Assembly: GCA_030248065.1 (NCBI GenBank)
Contig: JASAMV010007124.1
Coordinates: 122,303 to 186,302 of the forward strand
Length of the DNA: 64,000 nt
Direction: 5' to 3'
Source of the DNA: Rhynchonema sp. JSB1_4
Taxonomy: Eukaryota > Nematoda > Chromadorea > Monhysterida > Xyalidae
This document shows, in pieces, positions 1 through 9,550 of this stretch. Under the pieces are notes generated by a model that worked only from the letters and a program-made list of their open reading frames with translations, ran no database searches and was not told where the DNA came from. The first letter of the stretch is position 1. Every line of letters starts with the position of its first letter. Position numbers and translations under genes: made by a program.

Positions 1-267
1 GTGGGACAGTAGGTTGCCGCCCCACACTTTTGGTGGGAAGTAGGTTGCCGCCCCACATTTTTGGTGGGACAGTAGTTTGCCGCCCCACATTTTTGGTGGG
101 ACAGTAGGTTGCCGCCCCACATTTTTGGTGGGACAGTAGGTTGCCGCCCCACATTTTTGGTGGGACAGTAGGTTGCCGCCCCACATTTTTGGTGGGACAG
201 TAGGTTGCCGCCCCACATTTTTGGTGGGACAGTAGGTTGCCGCCCCTCCTGGGTAGCTACACCACTG
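1..267. repeat. 32-bp hairpin tandem array inside a hAT-like MITE (right end only)
   Basis: About eight head-to-tail copies of a 32-bp unit run to about 246. Each unit carries GTGGG near its start and CCCAC after GTAGGTTGCCGC, so each can fold into a small hairpin. The array ends in a CACTG terminus at 267, preceded by GGGTAGCTACAC. The same terminus, with GCC for GCT, closes a complete element at 6722, so this is the right end of that family. The left end lies outside the window. Confidence 0.75.
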
Positions 268-690
268 TTAGTAAGCAGTACCCTTTTTATGAAGAATTTT
301 TTCCAAAAAAGGGTAAAAATAGGTAAAATTTTCTACCTCAAAAAGTGACTTTTTCCTGATTTTGGGTCTTCCCCCCTTCCCCCAGGGAGGTACACTAATT
401 TCCCCTCGGAAAAAGTAGGGAGGTACACTAATTTCCCCGCCGGACCAGGAACTACACTGCTAGTAAGTACACTAATTTACCTCAGGCGCTCCGGGTACAC
501 TAATTTCTCCAAATTTTGCGACACAATTTTGCGACACGATTTTTGACTCAAAATGGTATAAAATCGGTATTTTTCACTCCAAGGCAAAAAATCGCGCACC
601 TAGTAAATTTTGAAAAAATAAACCCAGGGTCCGGGCCGGGTGACGGTTTTTTGGGCCAGATAAGCCCAGATAACCAAACCCGATTGACAT
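268..690. repeat. Fragments of hAT-like elements with a GGTACACTAATTTCC subterminal repeat
   Basis: The piece from about 276 to 459 ends in CCAGGAACTACACTG, a terminus shared with complete elements nearby. It carries repeated GGTACACTAATTTCCCC words and an AT-rich core that resembles the core of the elements at 3059 and 5199. From 460 to about 600 there is more of the same repeat with an AAATTTTGCGACAC stretch. No left terminus is visible. Confidence 0.6.
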
Positions 691-1012
691 GGCCCCTCTG
701 CCTTCTGCTGTGCACGCTGCACGCATGGCACTACTTTTACGGACTCACCTTTTGTTAAAACGTGGGGTTCTGTCATTTTTAACTGTCAGTCGTTGTCTTT
801 TGGCTATTAATTATCGTACTGCAGCTGTTGTCTCTCTTCTCCGCTCACGAACGGTCACACCGCGTTCGACGGTTCGACGCCGACCAGAAAAACTTGGACC
901 TGAAAACTTTCCGACCGAAGAGCACTGTCTGGTCTACCGTCAAATCAACAAATTCCTTGTCGGGTCGATAGATACTGTAGATGAATTCGGGGGTCCCCCA
1001 CTCGCCCCAAAC
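691..1012. other. Unique-looking segment, no gene supported
   Basis: About 300 bp without the surrounding repeat words. An open frame of 117 codons spans 689-1042 but runs into the flanking repeat, lacks any recognisable motif and has no splice or promoter context. I see no reason to call a gene. Confidence 0.5.
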
Positions 1013-1034
1013 CAGTGTAGTGCTTGGTCAGAGG

Positions 1035-1429
1035 CAGTGTAGTGGCTGGGGGGGTTGGGGGGGGGAGTCCCCCCCTAAGGAGTAGGTACCTTGCAACCAC
1101 CCCTTGGGGGGCTGGGGGGAAGGGTAGGTACCTTGCAACCACCCCGGAGGGTACCTTGCAACCATCAATTTATGGTTTTTATAGGCAAAAATGGGTGTTT
1201 TTCGACCTCAAAACCCCAAAAATAGCGCGCTCCGCGCGCAAACCTCCATACAATAGGTATTTAAGGCAAATTTCCGGCCAAAATGCAAAAAAGTACCAAT
1301 TTTTCGGCCAAATTTGCAGTATAATGCATGCAAAAAACACCCCTTTTTCGGACCTCAGGGGTACCTTGCAACCATCTGTATCCATCCCCCCCAAGGGTAC
1401 CTTGCAACCATTTGCCTGCCACTACACTG
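1035..1429. mobile_element. hAT-like MITE with GGTACCTTGCAACCA repeat, perfect 8-bp TSD
   Basis: Termini CAGTGTAGTGGCTGG (1035) and CTGCCACTACACTG (to 1429) are near-perfect inverted repeats. The flanks carry an identical 8-bp duplication, GTCAGAGG, at 1027-1034 and 1430-1437. The subterminal word GGTACCTTGCAACCA occurs on both sides in opposite orientations. A GC-rich near-palindrome (about 1223-1242) lies near the middle. There is no coding capacity, so this is a non-autonomous element. Confidence 0.88.
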
Positions 1430-1558
1430 GTCAGAGGGTGTTGACGATAGATAGATTGGGACCCGGAATGTGTTGACGATAGATAGATGACCCAAGTCCG
1501 AAATCTGGGGGGTCGACCCAAACTTGTTGACGATAGATAGATCATAGATGGTGGGGGG

Positions 1559-1994
1559 CAGTGCTGTGGCTGGGGGGGCGGGGGCTCCCCCCAAGGCCCC
1601 AAGGGTACCCTACCCGCCCCGGCCTGGTACGCTACCCCCCTACCCGCCCCGCTCTGGTACCCTACCCCCCTACCCGCCCCGCCCTGGTACCCTACCCGCC
1701 CCAATGTTTACCTCCAAAATGCCCATTTTTCGGTCAAAAATGCCCGAAAAAATTTCGACCGAAAACCCTCAGAAGTGCAAAAAATCTCGCGCTGCGCGCG
1801 ATATATGTACTTTTTAGTACATAAAAACAGGCACGTGAGAAAACTTGTGTTGTACCCTACCCGCCCCGAAAAATCTCCCCCCCCCCCAAACCGGATCTCC
1901 CCCACCCCAAAATCCCAGGTACACTACCCCCTACCCGCCCCGATTTTTTCCACCTATGTACCCTACCCGCCCCGCCAAAGTAGCCACAGCACTG
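1559..1994. mobile_element. hAT-like MITE with GGGCGGGTAGGGTACC repeat
   Basis: Starts CAGTGCTGTGGCTGG and ends GTAGCCACAGCACTG. The flanking duplication is GGTGGGGG with a one-base slip inside the G run. Subterminal words of the form TACCCGCCCCG and GGTACCC are reiterated at both ends. A GC-rich near-palindrome is central, at about 1786-1801. Two further copies with perfect duplications lie at 4292-4693 and 28914-29341. Confidence 0.8.
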
Positions 1995-2040
1995 GGTGGG
2001 GGTAACCAAGAGTCAAGGCACAGTATAGTGCAATAAGTAG

Positions 2041-2265
2041 CTAATAATAATGTTTAAATGTTAAACAAAACGGGGGGGGGCAAAATGTTGGAGGGGGGGG
2101 GGGGAGTTTGGGGGGGTAGCCCCCCCAGTACAGTAGGTATCCCCCCTCGCCTGGTACAGTAGGTATCCCCCCCGATGTTTGGCATGGTACAGTAGGTATC
2201 CCCCCCCTGATTCCCCTGCTTAGCACAATATACTGTACCTTGATTTTTGGCGACCGCCCCCCCCC
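2041..2265. repeat. Fragment of the GGGGGATACCTACTGTACC repeat family
   Basis: Inverted copies of the GGTACAGTAGGTATCCCCCC word and G/C runs match the complete element at 32488-33455. The ends of this copy are not resolved. Confidence 0.55.
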
Positions 2266-3043
2266 CAGTGTAGTACTTGGCCAGGGTGTTGACGGTAGAT
2301 AGATTGGTCCCGAAATGTGTTGACGGTAGATAGATTGGGACCCGAAATGTGTTGACGGTAGATAGATTGGTCCCGAAATGTGTTGACGGTAGATAGATTG
2401 GTCCCGAAATGTGTTGACGGTAGATAGATTGGTCCCGAAATGTGTTGACGGTAGATAGATTGGTCCCGAAATGTGTTGACGGTAGATAGATTGGTCCCGA
2501 AATGTGTTGACGGTAGATAGATTGGGACCCGAAATGTGTTGACGATAGAGTGGGGAATCCTATAAATAGTACTCCTTCACTGTAATTCATTCATTCCATA
2601 CCATACACCGAAGATAAACGTACCATCTATACTTCAACTATAGATAGATGACCCAAGTCCGAAATCTGGGGGGGGTCGAGGGTCGACCCAAACTTGTTGA
2701 CGATAGATAGATGGGGGGGGTTCGCCAAAAATCAAGGTATAGTATAGTGTACTAGTAGATAATAATGTGTAAATATTAATGAAAATGCACTAAGATGTAC
2801 TAAATCCGCGCGTAGCGCGCGATTTTTTGCCTATTTGGGGGGGGGTGAAAAATACCGATTTTGAGCCACTGAGTCAAAAATATCAATTTTGGGGTCGATT
2901 GTTGTTGACCCAGAATTTGTTGACGATAGACAGATTAGCCCAAAAGTGTTGACGATAGATAGATGAAATCAAAATGTGTTGACGATAGATAGATGAATTT
3001 GGGCTTTGGGGGGACCCCCCCCCACCCCCCAAGTACTACCCTG
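2266..3043. mobile_element. GATAGATAGAT-family hAT-like element, tandemly expanded
   Basis: Begins CAGTGTAGTACTTGG and closes near AAGTACTACCCTG at 3043. At least nine spaced copies of TGTTGACGGTAGATAGATT lie between 2287 and 2550, making this the most expanded copy of the family. A TATA-like CTATAAATAG sits at about 2559-2568. The core repeats the GC palindrome (about 2807-2821). I could not read a clean 8-bp duplication, so this may be a composite of two copies. Confidence 0.65.
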
Positions 3044-3058
3044 CCCCAGTGTTGTAGT

Positions 3059-3443
3059 CAGTGTTGTTCCTGGGGGGGTCCCCCCTAAGGTACGCTAACC
3101 GCCGCGACCAAGGTACACTAGCACACTAACCGCCGCGCCAGGTACACTAACCGCCTCAATTTTTGCCCAAAATCGGCATTTTTAGGCCTAAAATGGGCAT
3201 TTTTAGGCCCAAAATGGGTGATTTTTAGGTAGATGTTGTCAGAAATCGCCAATATACCCTTTTTATGAAGAATTTTTTTCCAAAAAGGGTAAAAAATCGG
3301 TCAAATTTTCTACCTCAAAAAGTGACTTTTTCCTGGATTTGGGTCTTCCCCACCCCTTCCCTCCCCCAGGGAGCTACACTAACCGCCGCACGGAAAAAAG
3401 GGGTAGGTACACTAACCGCCGCGCCGGACCAGGAACTACACTG
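3059..3443. mobile_element. hAT-like MITE with GGTACACTAACCGCCGCG repeat
   Basis: Starts CAGTGTTGTTCCTGG and ends CCAGGAACTACACTG. The flanks GTTGTAGT (3051-3058) and GATGTAGT (3444-3451) match at seven of eight bases. Subterminal ACACTAACCGCCGCG words are inverted at the two ends around an AT-rich core that includes CCCTTTTTATGAAGAA. This is the same family as 5199-5601, in the opposite internal orientation. Confidence 0.8.
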
Positions 3444-3464
3444 GATGTAGTTGGTCCTAGGCTA

Positions 3465-3900
3465 TACTGGCAGGCGGAAAAAAACCGTTTTTTTCGGAAA
3501 AAAACCGTTTTTTTCCGAGACCCGAATACTTTTCGATTTATTTTTCCGTGGGTACCTTTTCGGTTTTTGATCGGAAAAATATCGGTACTTTATTCCCGTT
3601 TTTCCAAAAATTGTAATGCAAAACCGATGAGTTTTTCGATTTCAGTGAAAAATTGGCTCGAGCACAAAAATTAACCGGCCTAAAATGGGCCAAAAAGCGT
3701 GCAAACCAAGTGTTTTCGACTGACTTCAACACTCTTCAAGAGCACTCTCGTCACTTCGAACAAATTTTGCACTGAAATTGTTATATTTTTCGAAATTACG
3801 TTCTTAAGTACTGGAAAAGTATTTGATAAAAAAACGGTTTTTTTCGGAAAAAACCGTTTTTTTCACCAAAAATAAAAAACGGTTCTTTATGACAGTATAT
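3465..3900. repeat. Repeat with inverted CGGAAAAAAACCG words
   Basis: Blocks of AAAAACCGTTTTTTTCGG near 3476-3520 recur at about 3830-3870, around a unique AT-rich centre. It looks like another foldback element, but no clean termini or target duplication can be read. Confidence 0.45.
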
Positions 3901-4015
3901 CTTAGGCATGGGCACAGTGCTGTGGCTGGGGGGAGGGGGGTCCCCGCCCCAATGGTACCCTACCCGCCCCGCCCTGGTACACTACCCCCTGCCCGCCCCG
4001 CCCCGCTCTTGCACC

Positions 4016-4788
4016 CAGTGTAGTGGCAGGCCCATGTGTGGGAGGTAAGTATGATGCGGGGTTGGGACCGGAAGCGTGAGAGGTATGATTTTGGTCACCC
4101 AAAAAGGCGAAATGAGGTAAAAAAAACTACTTTTTCAAAATTTTCGCCGAAAATCGCCTAAAAATAGGTATTATGGGTGGGTTTGCGCGGCAGCGCGCGA
4201 TTTTTGGGAAAATAAGGTCGAAAAACATCGATTTTTGCCTTAAAAAGGTATAAAATTGCTTGTGAGAGGTATGATTTGGAGTTGTGAGAGGCAGTGCTGT
4301 GCTGTGGCTACTTTTGCGGGGCGGGTAGGGTACATAGGTGGAAAAAATCGGGGCGGGTAGGGGGTAGTGTACCTGGGATTTTGGGGGGGGGGGGGGAAAT
4401 CCGGTTTGGGGGGAGGGGGGAAGATTTTTCGGGGCGGGTAGGGTACAACACAAGTTTTTTCGGGTGCCTGTTTTTATGTACTAAAAAGTGCATAGGTATA
4501 TCGCGCGCAGCGCGAGCTTTTTTGCACTTTTTATGATTTTCGGTCGAAATTTGGGCATTTTGGGGGTAAAAATCGGGGCGGGTAGGGTACCAGGGCGGGG
4601 CGGGTAGGGGGGTAGCGTACCAGGCCGGGGCGGGTAGGGTACCATTGGGGAGGACGGAGGACCCCCCCCCACCCACCCCCAGCCACAGCACTGGTGAGAG
4701 GTAAGTACTCAACCCCCCTCGGGTTTTGTGGTAGGTAAGTACTGAGAGGGGGTTAACCCCCCCCCCAACCCCCCCAGCCACTACTATG
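4016..4788. mobile_element. hAT-like MITE with GTGAGAGGTAAGTA repeat (middle level)
   Basis: Starts CAGTGTAGTGGCAGG and ends CAGCCACTACTATG. The flanks CTTGCACC (4008-4015) and CTTGTACC (4789-4796) agree at seven of eight bases. GTGAGAGGTATGAT and GAGAGGTAAGTACT words mark both halves. The element is interrupted by 4292-4693. Related copies begin at 27258 and at 28545. Confidence 0.78.
4292..4693. mobile_element. GGGCGGGTAGGGTACC-family MITE, innermost, perfect TSD
   Basis: Starts CAGTGCTGTGCTGTGGC and ends AGCCACAGCACTG. The 8-bp flanking duplication GTGAGAGG is identical at 4284-4291 and 4694-4701. The duplicated target is itself a piece of the host element's subterminal repeat. The GC palindrome TCGCGCGCAGCGCGAG lies at about 4500-4515, close to the midpoint. 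Confidence 0.9.
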
Positions 4789-4835
4789 CTTGTACCCTAC
4801 CCGCCCCGATTTTTGCCCTCAAAATGCCCATAACC

Positions 4836-5198
4836 CCACCCCACCCCGCCACAACAAAGCCCAGCCCAGCCCCCCACCAACAAGGGAAGGTACCGTATTG
4901 TTGGAAATAGAACCCGGGGGGTCTATTTTTTCACTGGGGTCATTTTGGGGGGTTCAATTTATGGAGGGGTCAATTATTGGGGGGGTTATATTTTTCATCT
5001 GGCCCCCCGACGAAAAAAATCATTGTTAATGCCCATAAAAATGGCTTGTTTTCGGTATTTTCTAACTTCAACAGCGGCAATTGTGCTTAAAAAGCTGTAC
5101 TCGGTTGTGTACGCAAGCTTAAACAACGTTTGACACAACAACACAGCCCCACCATACCACTAATCAATCTGTGGTACGGTGAAGGTTGGGGGTGGGGT
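4836..5198. repeat. Low-complexity and GGGGTCAATTAATGG-type repeat
   Basis: C-rich DNA is followed by words like GGTCAATTATTGGGGGG (about 4965-4985), which recur at 5620-5645 after the inserted 5199-5601 element. This suggests the flanks of 5199-5601 are one older repeat. No gene is visible. Confidence 0.45.
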
Positions 5199-5601
5199 CA
5201 GTGTAGTTCCTGGTCCGGCGCGGCGGTTAGTGTACCTACCCCTTTTTTCCGTGCGGCGGTTAGTGTACCTCCCTGGGGGGGGGGAAGGGGGGGGGGGAAG
5301 ACCCAAATTCAGGAAAAAGTCACTTTTTGAGGTAGAAAATTTGACCGATTTTTTGCCCTTTTTGGAAAAAATTCTCCATAAAAAGGGTATTTTGGCGACT
5401 TTTGACAACATTGACCTAAAAATCACCCATTTTAGGGCTAAAAATGCCCGTTTTAGGCCTAAAATTGCCTATTTTGGGCAAAAATTGAGGCGGTTAGTGT
5501 ACCTGGCGCGGCGGTTAGTGTACTAGTGTACCTTGGTCGCGGCGGTTAGTGTACCTTAGGGGGGGGGGGGACCCCCCCCCCCCCCCCCAGGAACTACACT
5601 G
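5199..5601. mobile_element. hAT-like MITE (CCGCCGCG repeat family), perfect TSD
   Basis: Fifteen-base perfect terminal inverted repeats, CAGTGTAGTTCCTGG and its complement, bound a 403-bp element. The 8-bp duplication GGTGGGGT is identical at 5191-5198 and 5602-5609. Several copies of GCGGCGGTTAGTGTACC sit near both ends. The AT-rich core lacks the GC palindrome seen in other families. Confidence 0.92.
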
Positions 5602-5924
5602 GGTGGGGTTCTATTAATGGGGGGTCAATTAATGGGGGGTTCCCCCCAGAGGTCGCAATCGGGCCGGGTTTGGCCGGCCCGGCCCGGCCCGAGCCCCCCA
5701 ATCGCCGGCCCCGCCCGGCCCGGCCCGGCCCGCCCCGTACCCCCAAATCTCCGGCCCGGCCCGGCCCGAACCCCCACCTCTCCGGCCCGGCCCGGCCCGG
5801 CCCGGCCCGAATTTTTGGCTCAGATTTTAACCCAATTTTTGTCATAATTTTTGCGATTTTTGAATCTATTTTTTTGGTTGAAAATTCATTGTTTTCCATG
5901 AAAAAGTCGCCAGATAGACAATAC

Positions 5925-6722
5925 CAATGGTGTGGCTGGGGGTAGGTAAGGTAGATGACGCGCCATCCTGGCAGTGTAGTACTTGGTCAGGGTGTTGACG
6001 ATAGATAGATTGGGACCCGAAATGTGTTGACGATAGATAGATGACCCAAGTCCGAAATCTGGGGGGGGGTCGACCCAAACTTGTTGACGATAGATAGATG
6101 GTGGGGGGGGGGGTCGCCAAAAATCAAGGTATAGTATAGTGTACTAAGTTGGTAATAATGTGTAAATATTAATGAAAATGTACTAAGATGCACTAAATCC
6201 GCGCGTAGCGCGCGATTTTTTGCCTATTTGGGACAAAAAATACCGATTTTGAGCCATTTTGAGGCAAAAATACCCATTTTGGGGTCGAAATGTGTTGACG
6301 ATAGATAGATTGTTCCCAGAATTTGTTGACGATAGATAGATTTGCCCATAAGTGTTGACGATAGATAGATGAAATCAAAAAGTGTTGACGATAGATAGAT
6401 GAATTTGGGGGGACCCCCCCCACCCCCCCCCCCAAGTACTACCCTGCATCCTGGTATAGTAGGTAGGTCGCCGCCCCCCGGCTGGTACAGGTTGCTATTT
6501 TTGGCTCAAAATGGTATAAAATCGATATTTTTCACTCCAAATAATCGAAAAATCGCGCGCTGCGCGCGAAATGAGGGTTTTAGAGTACATTTTCATCTAA
6601 ATTTAGACATAAAAAATTTTGTCCCCCCCCCCCCAAGCTCGGCCGGTACAGTAGGTAGGTTGATTGCAGGCCTTTCTGGTGGTACAGTAGGTTGACTGCA
6701 CGCCTGGGTAGCCACACCACTG
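5925..6722. mobile_element. MITE of the GGTACAGTAGGT/TGTGGCTACC family, perfect TSD, middle level
   Basis: Left terminus CAATGGTGTGGCTGG, right terminus GGTAGCCACACCACTG. The 8-bp duplication GACAATAC is identical at 5917-5924 and 6723-6730. GGTACAGTAGGTAGGTT words flank a core with the palindrome TCGCGCGCTGCGCGCGA (about 6552). It is the complete counterpart of the fragment at 1-267, and it is interrupted by 5972-6446. Confidence 0.87.
5972..6446. mobile_element. GATAGATAGAT-family MITE, innermost, perfect TSD
   Basis: Starts CAGTGTAGTACTTGGTCAGG and ends CCAAGTACTACCCTG. The duplication CATCCTGG is identical at 5964-5971 and 6447-6454. TGTTGACGATAGATAGAT occurs at least six times. The near-palindrome CGCGCGTAGCGCGCG lies at about 6200, near the midpoint of the 475-bp element. 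Confidence 0.92.
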
Positions 6723-6969
6723 GACAATACTGATCACTGACTTGCTGAATCCGTCAGAAATTTTAGTATTTTTGACAAAAAAACCCCTACTTTTTCAGTA
6801 AAATAAGTCACTTCAGAAGCTTCGGGCCGGGGTGCCCGGCCCGGCCCGGCCCGACCCTCCAAATCTCCGGCCCGGCCCGGCCCGGCCCGAGCCAAAAGCC
6901 CAAAATCGCGGCCCGGCCCGGCCCGGCCCGGCCCGGCCCGAGCTCGGGCCGGCCCGATTGCGACCTCTG

Positions 6970-7077
6970 GTCCCCCCCAGATTTCGGACTTGGGTTGGGT
7001 CATCTATCTATCGCCAACACATTTCGGGTCCCATCCCAATCTATCTATCGTCAACACCCTCGCCAAGTACTACACTG
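6970..7077. repeat. Half of a GATAGATAGAT-family element
   Basis: The same subterminal words run in reverse orientation and end in CCAAGTACTACACTG at 7077. No matching left half could be placed. Confidence 0.6.
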
Positions 7078-7274
7078 CAAGCACTAGTAGTAGTAAGTAA
7101 TGAACAAACCATAGATTGCGTCATCATTTTTTTCCCAACGCAGTGCGAATGAAGAAATTCTTTTTTCTTTTCTTTGTTTTATTTTCTACGACCGGCTGCA
7201 GGGTAGAGTTTAAAGTGCAATGAACCCTTCCTGAGCGTGGACACCGTGTCAAGCTCTGTGGGCAAACTTTCTCA

Positions 7275-7340
7275 CACCGAGCTTTCCACCGACTTTTACA
7301 CCCAACTGACCTTTACACCGTTTCGAAAATATTGCCGATA
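7275..7340. repeat. Solo terminus of the AAAGGTCAGTTGGG family
   Basis: CCAACTGACCTTTACACCG followed by TTTCGAAAAT matches the ends of the elements at 16914-20461 and 25488-25712. Only one end is present. Confidence 0.6.
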
Positions 7341-7545
7341 GTTGTTTTTTTGTGGCATAAAGATATAGCGCACACAAGGGGCTCTCATATCATTACACAC
7401 GAACATGCGACCGGGTGGGCATGCATTTATCGATGCAACAGACCTGAAGGCAGTGATTGGGTGTGATATTCACTCTAAATTTACACTGTTTGTCACATAT
7501 TTGCATTGGTCGTGTACGAAGAGGCAGTAATTTCATCCAAATTTA

Positions 7546-7788
7546 AGGTGGAGTTATACTTGTCCTCACGTGGACAATTTGTCCGCATGGACAAAACTTT
7601 GTTCTGGCCGTAGTTTGTCAATTATTGAAACTTCAGCTTTGACCAGCATACTGGTTGTTCCCCTAGACCCGCTGAACAACTGCTACGATTTTCGAAGCTA
7701 TTGCTGCAACCAAGTGCAAAATATGATCAATGCAATGTTTTGTCCATGCGGACAAAATGTCCACGTGAGGACAAGTATAACTCCACCT
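7546..7788. mobile_element. 243-bp MITE, long TIR, 3-bp TTA duplication
   Basis: Inverted repeats of about 50 bp begin AGGTGGAGTTATACTTGTCC, flanked by TTA at 7543-7545 and 7789-7791. The open frame of 76 codons across it is a by-product of the inverted repeat. TTA duplications are typical of the PIF/Harbinger superfamily. The outer word AGGTGGA.TTATA is shared with the element at 33863. Confidence 0.85.
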
Positions 7789-9452
7789 TTACCGTCTTAA
7801 GTCTCACAAAGCCACACCAACACCAAGGCACCCACTAAATGTGTGAAATGTACGGGTGTGTACCTCACCACGGTTGATGCTCACTGACCATTGTATAAAA
7901 TTGTTTTCGTGTCACCAGTGCTTTTTATGCCCTCAGTACACAGTTTGGAAGAAAAATACCCAATTACTGGTAGTAGGATACAGACTTCGCCCACTTGGTC
8001 CGTGTCACCGCACTTTCTCGTCACACTGGCCAGGACGACCACATTTTAAGCCTTTGCTGAGGCTTAAACTTAGGCTTTTTCAAACTTAGGCTTGCGCTTG
8101 GCTTGGGATTAGGCATTGGCTTAGGCTCCAGCCTTAGTCAAATGAAACATCAGTCAAAAACGAGATAATCATTAACGTGAAACGCCACGCGCGGTCTTTC
8201 CAAAAAAGCTGCATCCTAGCGGGTACAGACCAAGAATAGAATCTGGTTGATGAACTTTGATTGATGTAAACAAAGTGACATCCCGCCTACAGTTCGGGGA
8301 CTGTGTCCGGTTGACCCCAAGAGCCGACCACAGGGAGGGGGCACCCTATACAGCCTTCCCAACAAAAGTGCGTGAGGGAACTCCAAAATTCGTTTGTATC
8401 CACTTGTTTTTTAAGAGCAGTCTATTCAGTTCACGGGTCTGTTTTTCTGCACTATCAGTGATCACTGCCCACACACGAAATAACACCGTGTTTTACCATT
8501 GTCTAGAACGCAATTTTTTTGCGCTGAGCTACTGTATTGATACAGATGGACCGGTATATTCTTTACCTCAAGACTACTTTATATAGATACGCGTGAGTAT
8601 TGGATTTACACTTTTTGGTAACTAGGTATTCCTACATACCAGGAAGTTTTTAATCTCTTGTTTACAACAGCAATATGTTGATCAATAGGGCTTGCAAGCA
8701 AGTAATATTGAATATTTATCGTCAATCCGTTATGGTTCAATGTTTAGGTATCCGTGCATGTGGTCTTGCACAGTACATAACAACATGCCTTATATCCACG
8801 TACAAGTAACGCAGAGTTGAATTCTGGACAATCACAGGTCTGTGCTTATCAACCGTCTCGATCTCCGTAAAAGTGTGAAAGTCGTAATAACGAATATTTA
8901 TTTCGAATTTCGTGCAAAAAAATATTCGCGTCCAGCCCACCTCAATGACAAAACCTGTGCGCGCACACGGGTGTTTGCGACGAAGGAATGGAGATAAAGA
9001 TCTGTCTCGCTCAACTTAGACTTTCGCTTTCAGCAACGGTTACGCAAAAATTTCTTTGCTCTGGTAGGGCGTATAGTTCTGCGGTTGCGTAATAGTGGCA
9101 GTTTGTTCAAAATTTCTTTTTCTGCTTTAAAAACTGCTTTTTTTTCGCCGACAGGACAGTTGCTTTCTTTAAGTCTATGTGCAAACCTGGCTACTTTTTA
9201 GCAAATTTTTTTGATCTGACGCAATGATAAACAAAGTGAAACAGCTTTCACTTGAAAAAATGCGTGCTTTCTATGAGAACAAAAACGTGCGCAAAAAATT
9301 AGCCGTAATTATGAAACTGCGCGCTGCGAAATGTTGGGAAATCTTTAATAAATGGCTAGCAGTTCTGTTTTGTGCCTTTGTTTTTCAGCTGCTTAGATTC
9401 GGATCACAGCTGTCGCGTCGTGGCTTATCTGATCTCAACACAATCGAGCGTC
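7789..9452. other. Intergenic stretch with a degenerate TTAGGC block
   Basis: No coding exon is supported. 8047-8135 holds eight or so TTAGGCTT/GGCTTAGG-like words, followed by GGAGCC..AGTCAAATGAAACATC. The latter part recurs inverted at about 25845 and 39028. Open frames here (for example 8257-8586 and 9224-9457) have no recognisable features. Confidence 0.5.
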
Positions 9453-9490
9453 TATAAAATGAGCAACCCAGCAGTTAGAAATTCATTCGG
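9453..9490 (+). promoter_or_regulatory. TATA-type core promoter of the cuticlin gene
   Basis: TATAAAA at 9453-9459 lies about 30 bp before ATTCATTCGG, an initiator-like pyrimidine/CA context, and about 95 bp before the ATG at 9551. The spacing suits RNA polymerase II start-site selection. Transcript data are not available, and trans-splicing is possible in nematodes. Confidence 0.6.
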
Positions 9491-9550
9491 TCATCCCTCC
9501 CTTTCCAACAAGCTTCTGCAAAGTTTGAAACGGAATTCAAAACGCCAACC

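Larger units (their letters stand above)
1013..2040. mobile_element. hAT-like element (GATAGATAGAT repeat family) interrupted by two others
   Basis: A terminus CAGTGTAGTGCTTGG starts at 1013. It is followed by an inserted element at 1035-1429, then by repeated TGTTGACGATAGATAGAT words, and then by a second inserted element at 1559-1994. Sequence after 1995 resumes with the internal segment found in other copies of this family (compare about 2710-2760 and 6110-6150). The right end of this copy is not clear. Confidence 0.65.
3915..4835. mobile_element. Outer GGGCGGGTAGGG-family MITE, split by a nested pair
   Basis: The left terminus CAGTGCTGTGGCTGG is at 3915. The left half runs to 4015 and the family words TACCCGCCCCG resume at 4797 after the insertion of 4016-4788. 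The right terminus is missing: the sequence changes at about 4835 into CCCCACC-rich DNA. Together with the next two entries this is a three-level nest. Confidence 0.65.
5647..6969. mobile_element. Outer MITE with GGCCCGGCCC subterminal repeat, TIR CAGAGGTCGCAATC
   Basis: Termini CAGAGGTCGCAATCGGGCCG (5647) and its complement (to 6969) are inverted. Flanks GTTCCCCC and GTCCCCCC match at seven of eight bases. Long CCCGG runs occupy 5670-5810 and 6830-6955. A CAGAG start is common in the hAT superfamily. The element carries the nested pair 5925-6722 and 5972-6446. Confidence 0.8.

Noticed and set aside
1548..1824. Proline/arginine-rich frames (YPPRPGTLP repeats) in several G/C-rich elements.
   Set aside because: They are translations of the TACCCGCCCCG subterminal DNA word in three frames and recur only inside MITEs.
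7570..7800. A 76-codon frame with Cys residues at both ends.
   Set aside because: It coincides exactly with the TTA-flanked MITE 7546-7788 and its ends are translated inverted repeats.
9224..9457. A basic 77-codon frame just upstream of the cuticlin gene.
   Set aside because: It overlaps the TATA box of the next gene and shows no recognisable family.
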